Below the pieces are notes generated by a model. That model saw only the letters and a list, made by a program, of their open reading frames with translations, made no database searches and was not told the DNA's origin. Of a DNA stretch of 64,000 nucleotides, positions 63,935 to 64,000 are shown in pieces. The position numbers were made by a program, and so were the translations under genes. The stretch is from contig NZ_VNJI01000011.1 in assembly GCF_007786445.1 (NCBI RefSeq), positions 1 through 64,000 of the forward strand, read 5' to 3'. Origin of the DNA: Paenibacillus cremeus (GTDB lineage: Bacteria > Bacillota > Bacilli > Paenibacillales > NBRC-103111). The stretch's first letter is position 1. Each line of letters begins with the position of its first letter.

Positions 63935-64000
63935 ATGGCTCACCTCCCTTTAGAATTTTTTTTGATTTAACATCACTTATTAATTACATACTGTTCATAC

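Noticed and set aside
1-64000. CRISPR arrays or tRNA genes
   Set aside because: No regularly spaced 25-40 b repeats and no cloverleaf with conserved T-loop sequence was noticed. The tandem repeats at 10.8 and 55.1 kb are too short.

Overview
The window looks like the early/replication half plus the lysogeny-control region of a large temperate phage or prophage of a low-G+C Gram-positive host (order Bacillales), related to Bacillus phage SPbeta. The reasons are the low G+C, strong AGGAGG-type ribosome binding sites, a set of replication and nucleotide genes typical of SPbeta-like phages (DnaE-type polymerase, DnaB-type helicase, Toprim primase, NrdI-NrdE-NrdF, thioredoxin), and a pair of lysogeny proteins whose size, order and sequence type resemble SPbeta YopQ and YopR/MrpR. 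No capsid, tail, terminase, integrase, tRNA or rRNA gene is visible.

Layout: almost every gene is on the minus strand, so transcription runs from high to low coordinates. 61.4-64.0 kb holds a TnpB-family nuclease with a possible omega-RNA and small genes. 57.4-61.3 kb holds an EDxHD homing endonuclease, a ParB/DGQHR-type protein and a recombinase-fold repressor. 54.0-57.3 kb holds an agr-type peptide signalling cassette: processing membrane protease AgrB, a kinase-less receptor, an AgrD pro-peptide and two LytTR-type DNA-binding proteins. 49.4-53.9 kb is an operon of very small genes behind a sigma-A promoter. 46-49.4 kb has a single-stranded DNA binding protein, a Sak4-like ATPase and a lytic transglycosylase. 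35-46 kb has small genes, a DNA methylase, Nudix and vWA proteins. 31-35 kb has helicase and primase. 6-31 kb is a long array of small genes containing RNA ligase, a Cas4/RecB-like nuclease, the class Ib ribonucleotide reductase set, ThyX, MazG-like and phosphatase genes. 0-6 kb has SpeD, DNA polymerase and a RecU-like resolvase.

Only two genes clearly run rightward: an orphan receptor-like membrane protein at 10965-11642 and a small protein at 35229-35612. Each has its own promoter-like signals, as expected for genes expressed from a prophage. A possible small RNA at 54891-54981 also runs rightward inside the signalling region.

The most notable content is the agr-like cassette directly beside the MrpR-like repressor. 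In SPbeta the arbitrium peptide system sits close to the same lysogeny operon. The simplest reading is that this phage uses a cyclic lactone peptide rather than arbitrium to inform the lysis-lysogeny choice, and that the receptor acts on LytTR regulators without a histidine kinase or receiver domain. Other notable features are a dispersed 16-bp dyad (GAAA-N6-TTTTAT) between dozens of early genes, frequent near-cognate start codons (AUA, AUC, AUU, CUG), fragments of the host PrkA/YhbH system, a region-2-only sigma factor, a broken anti-CBASS Acb2 gene, and at least seven homing or TnpB-type nucleases.
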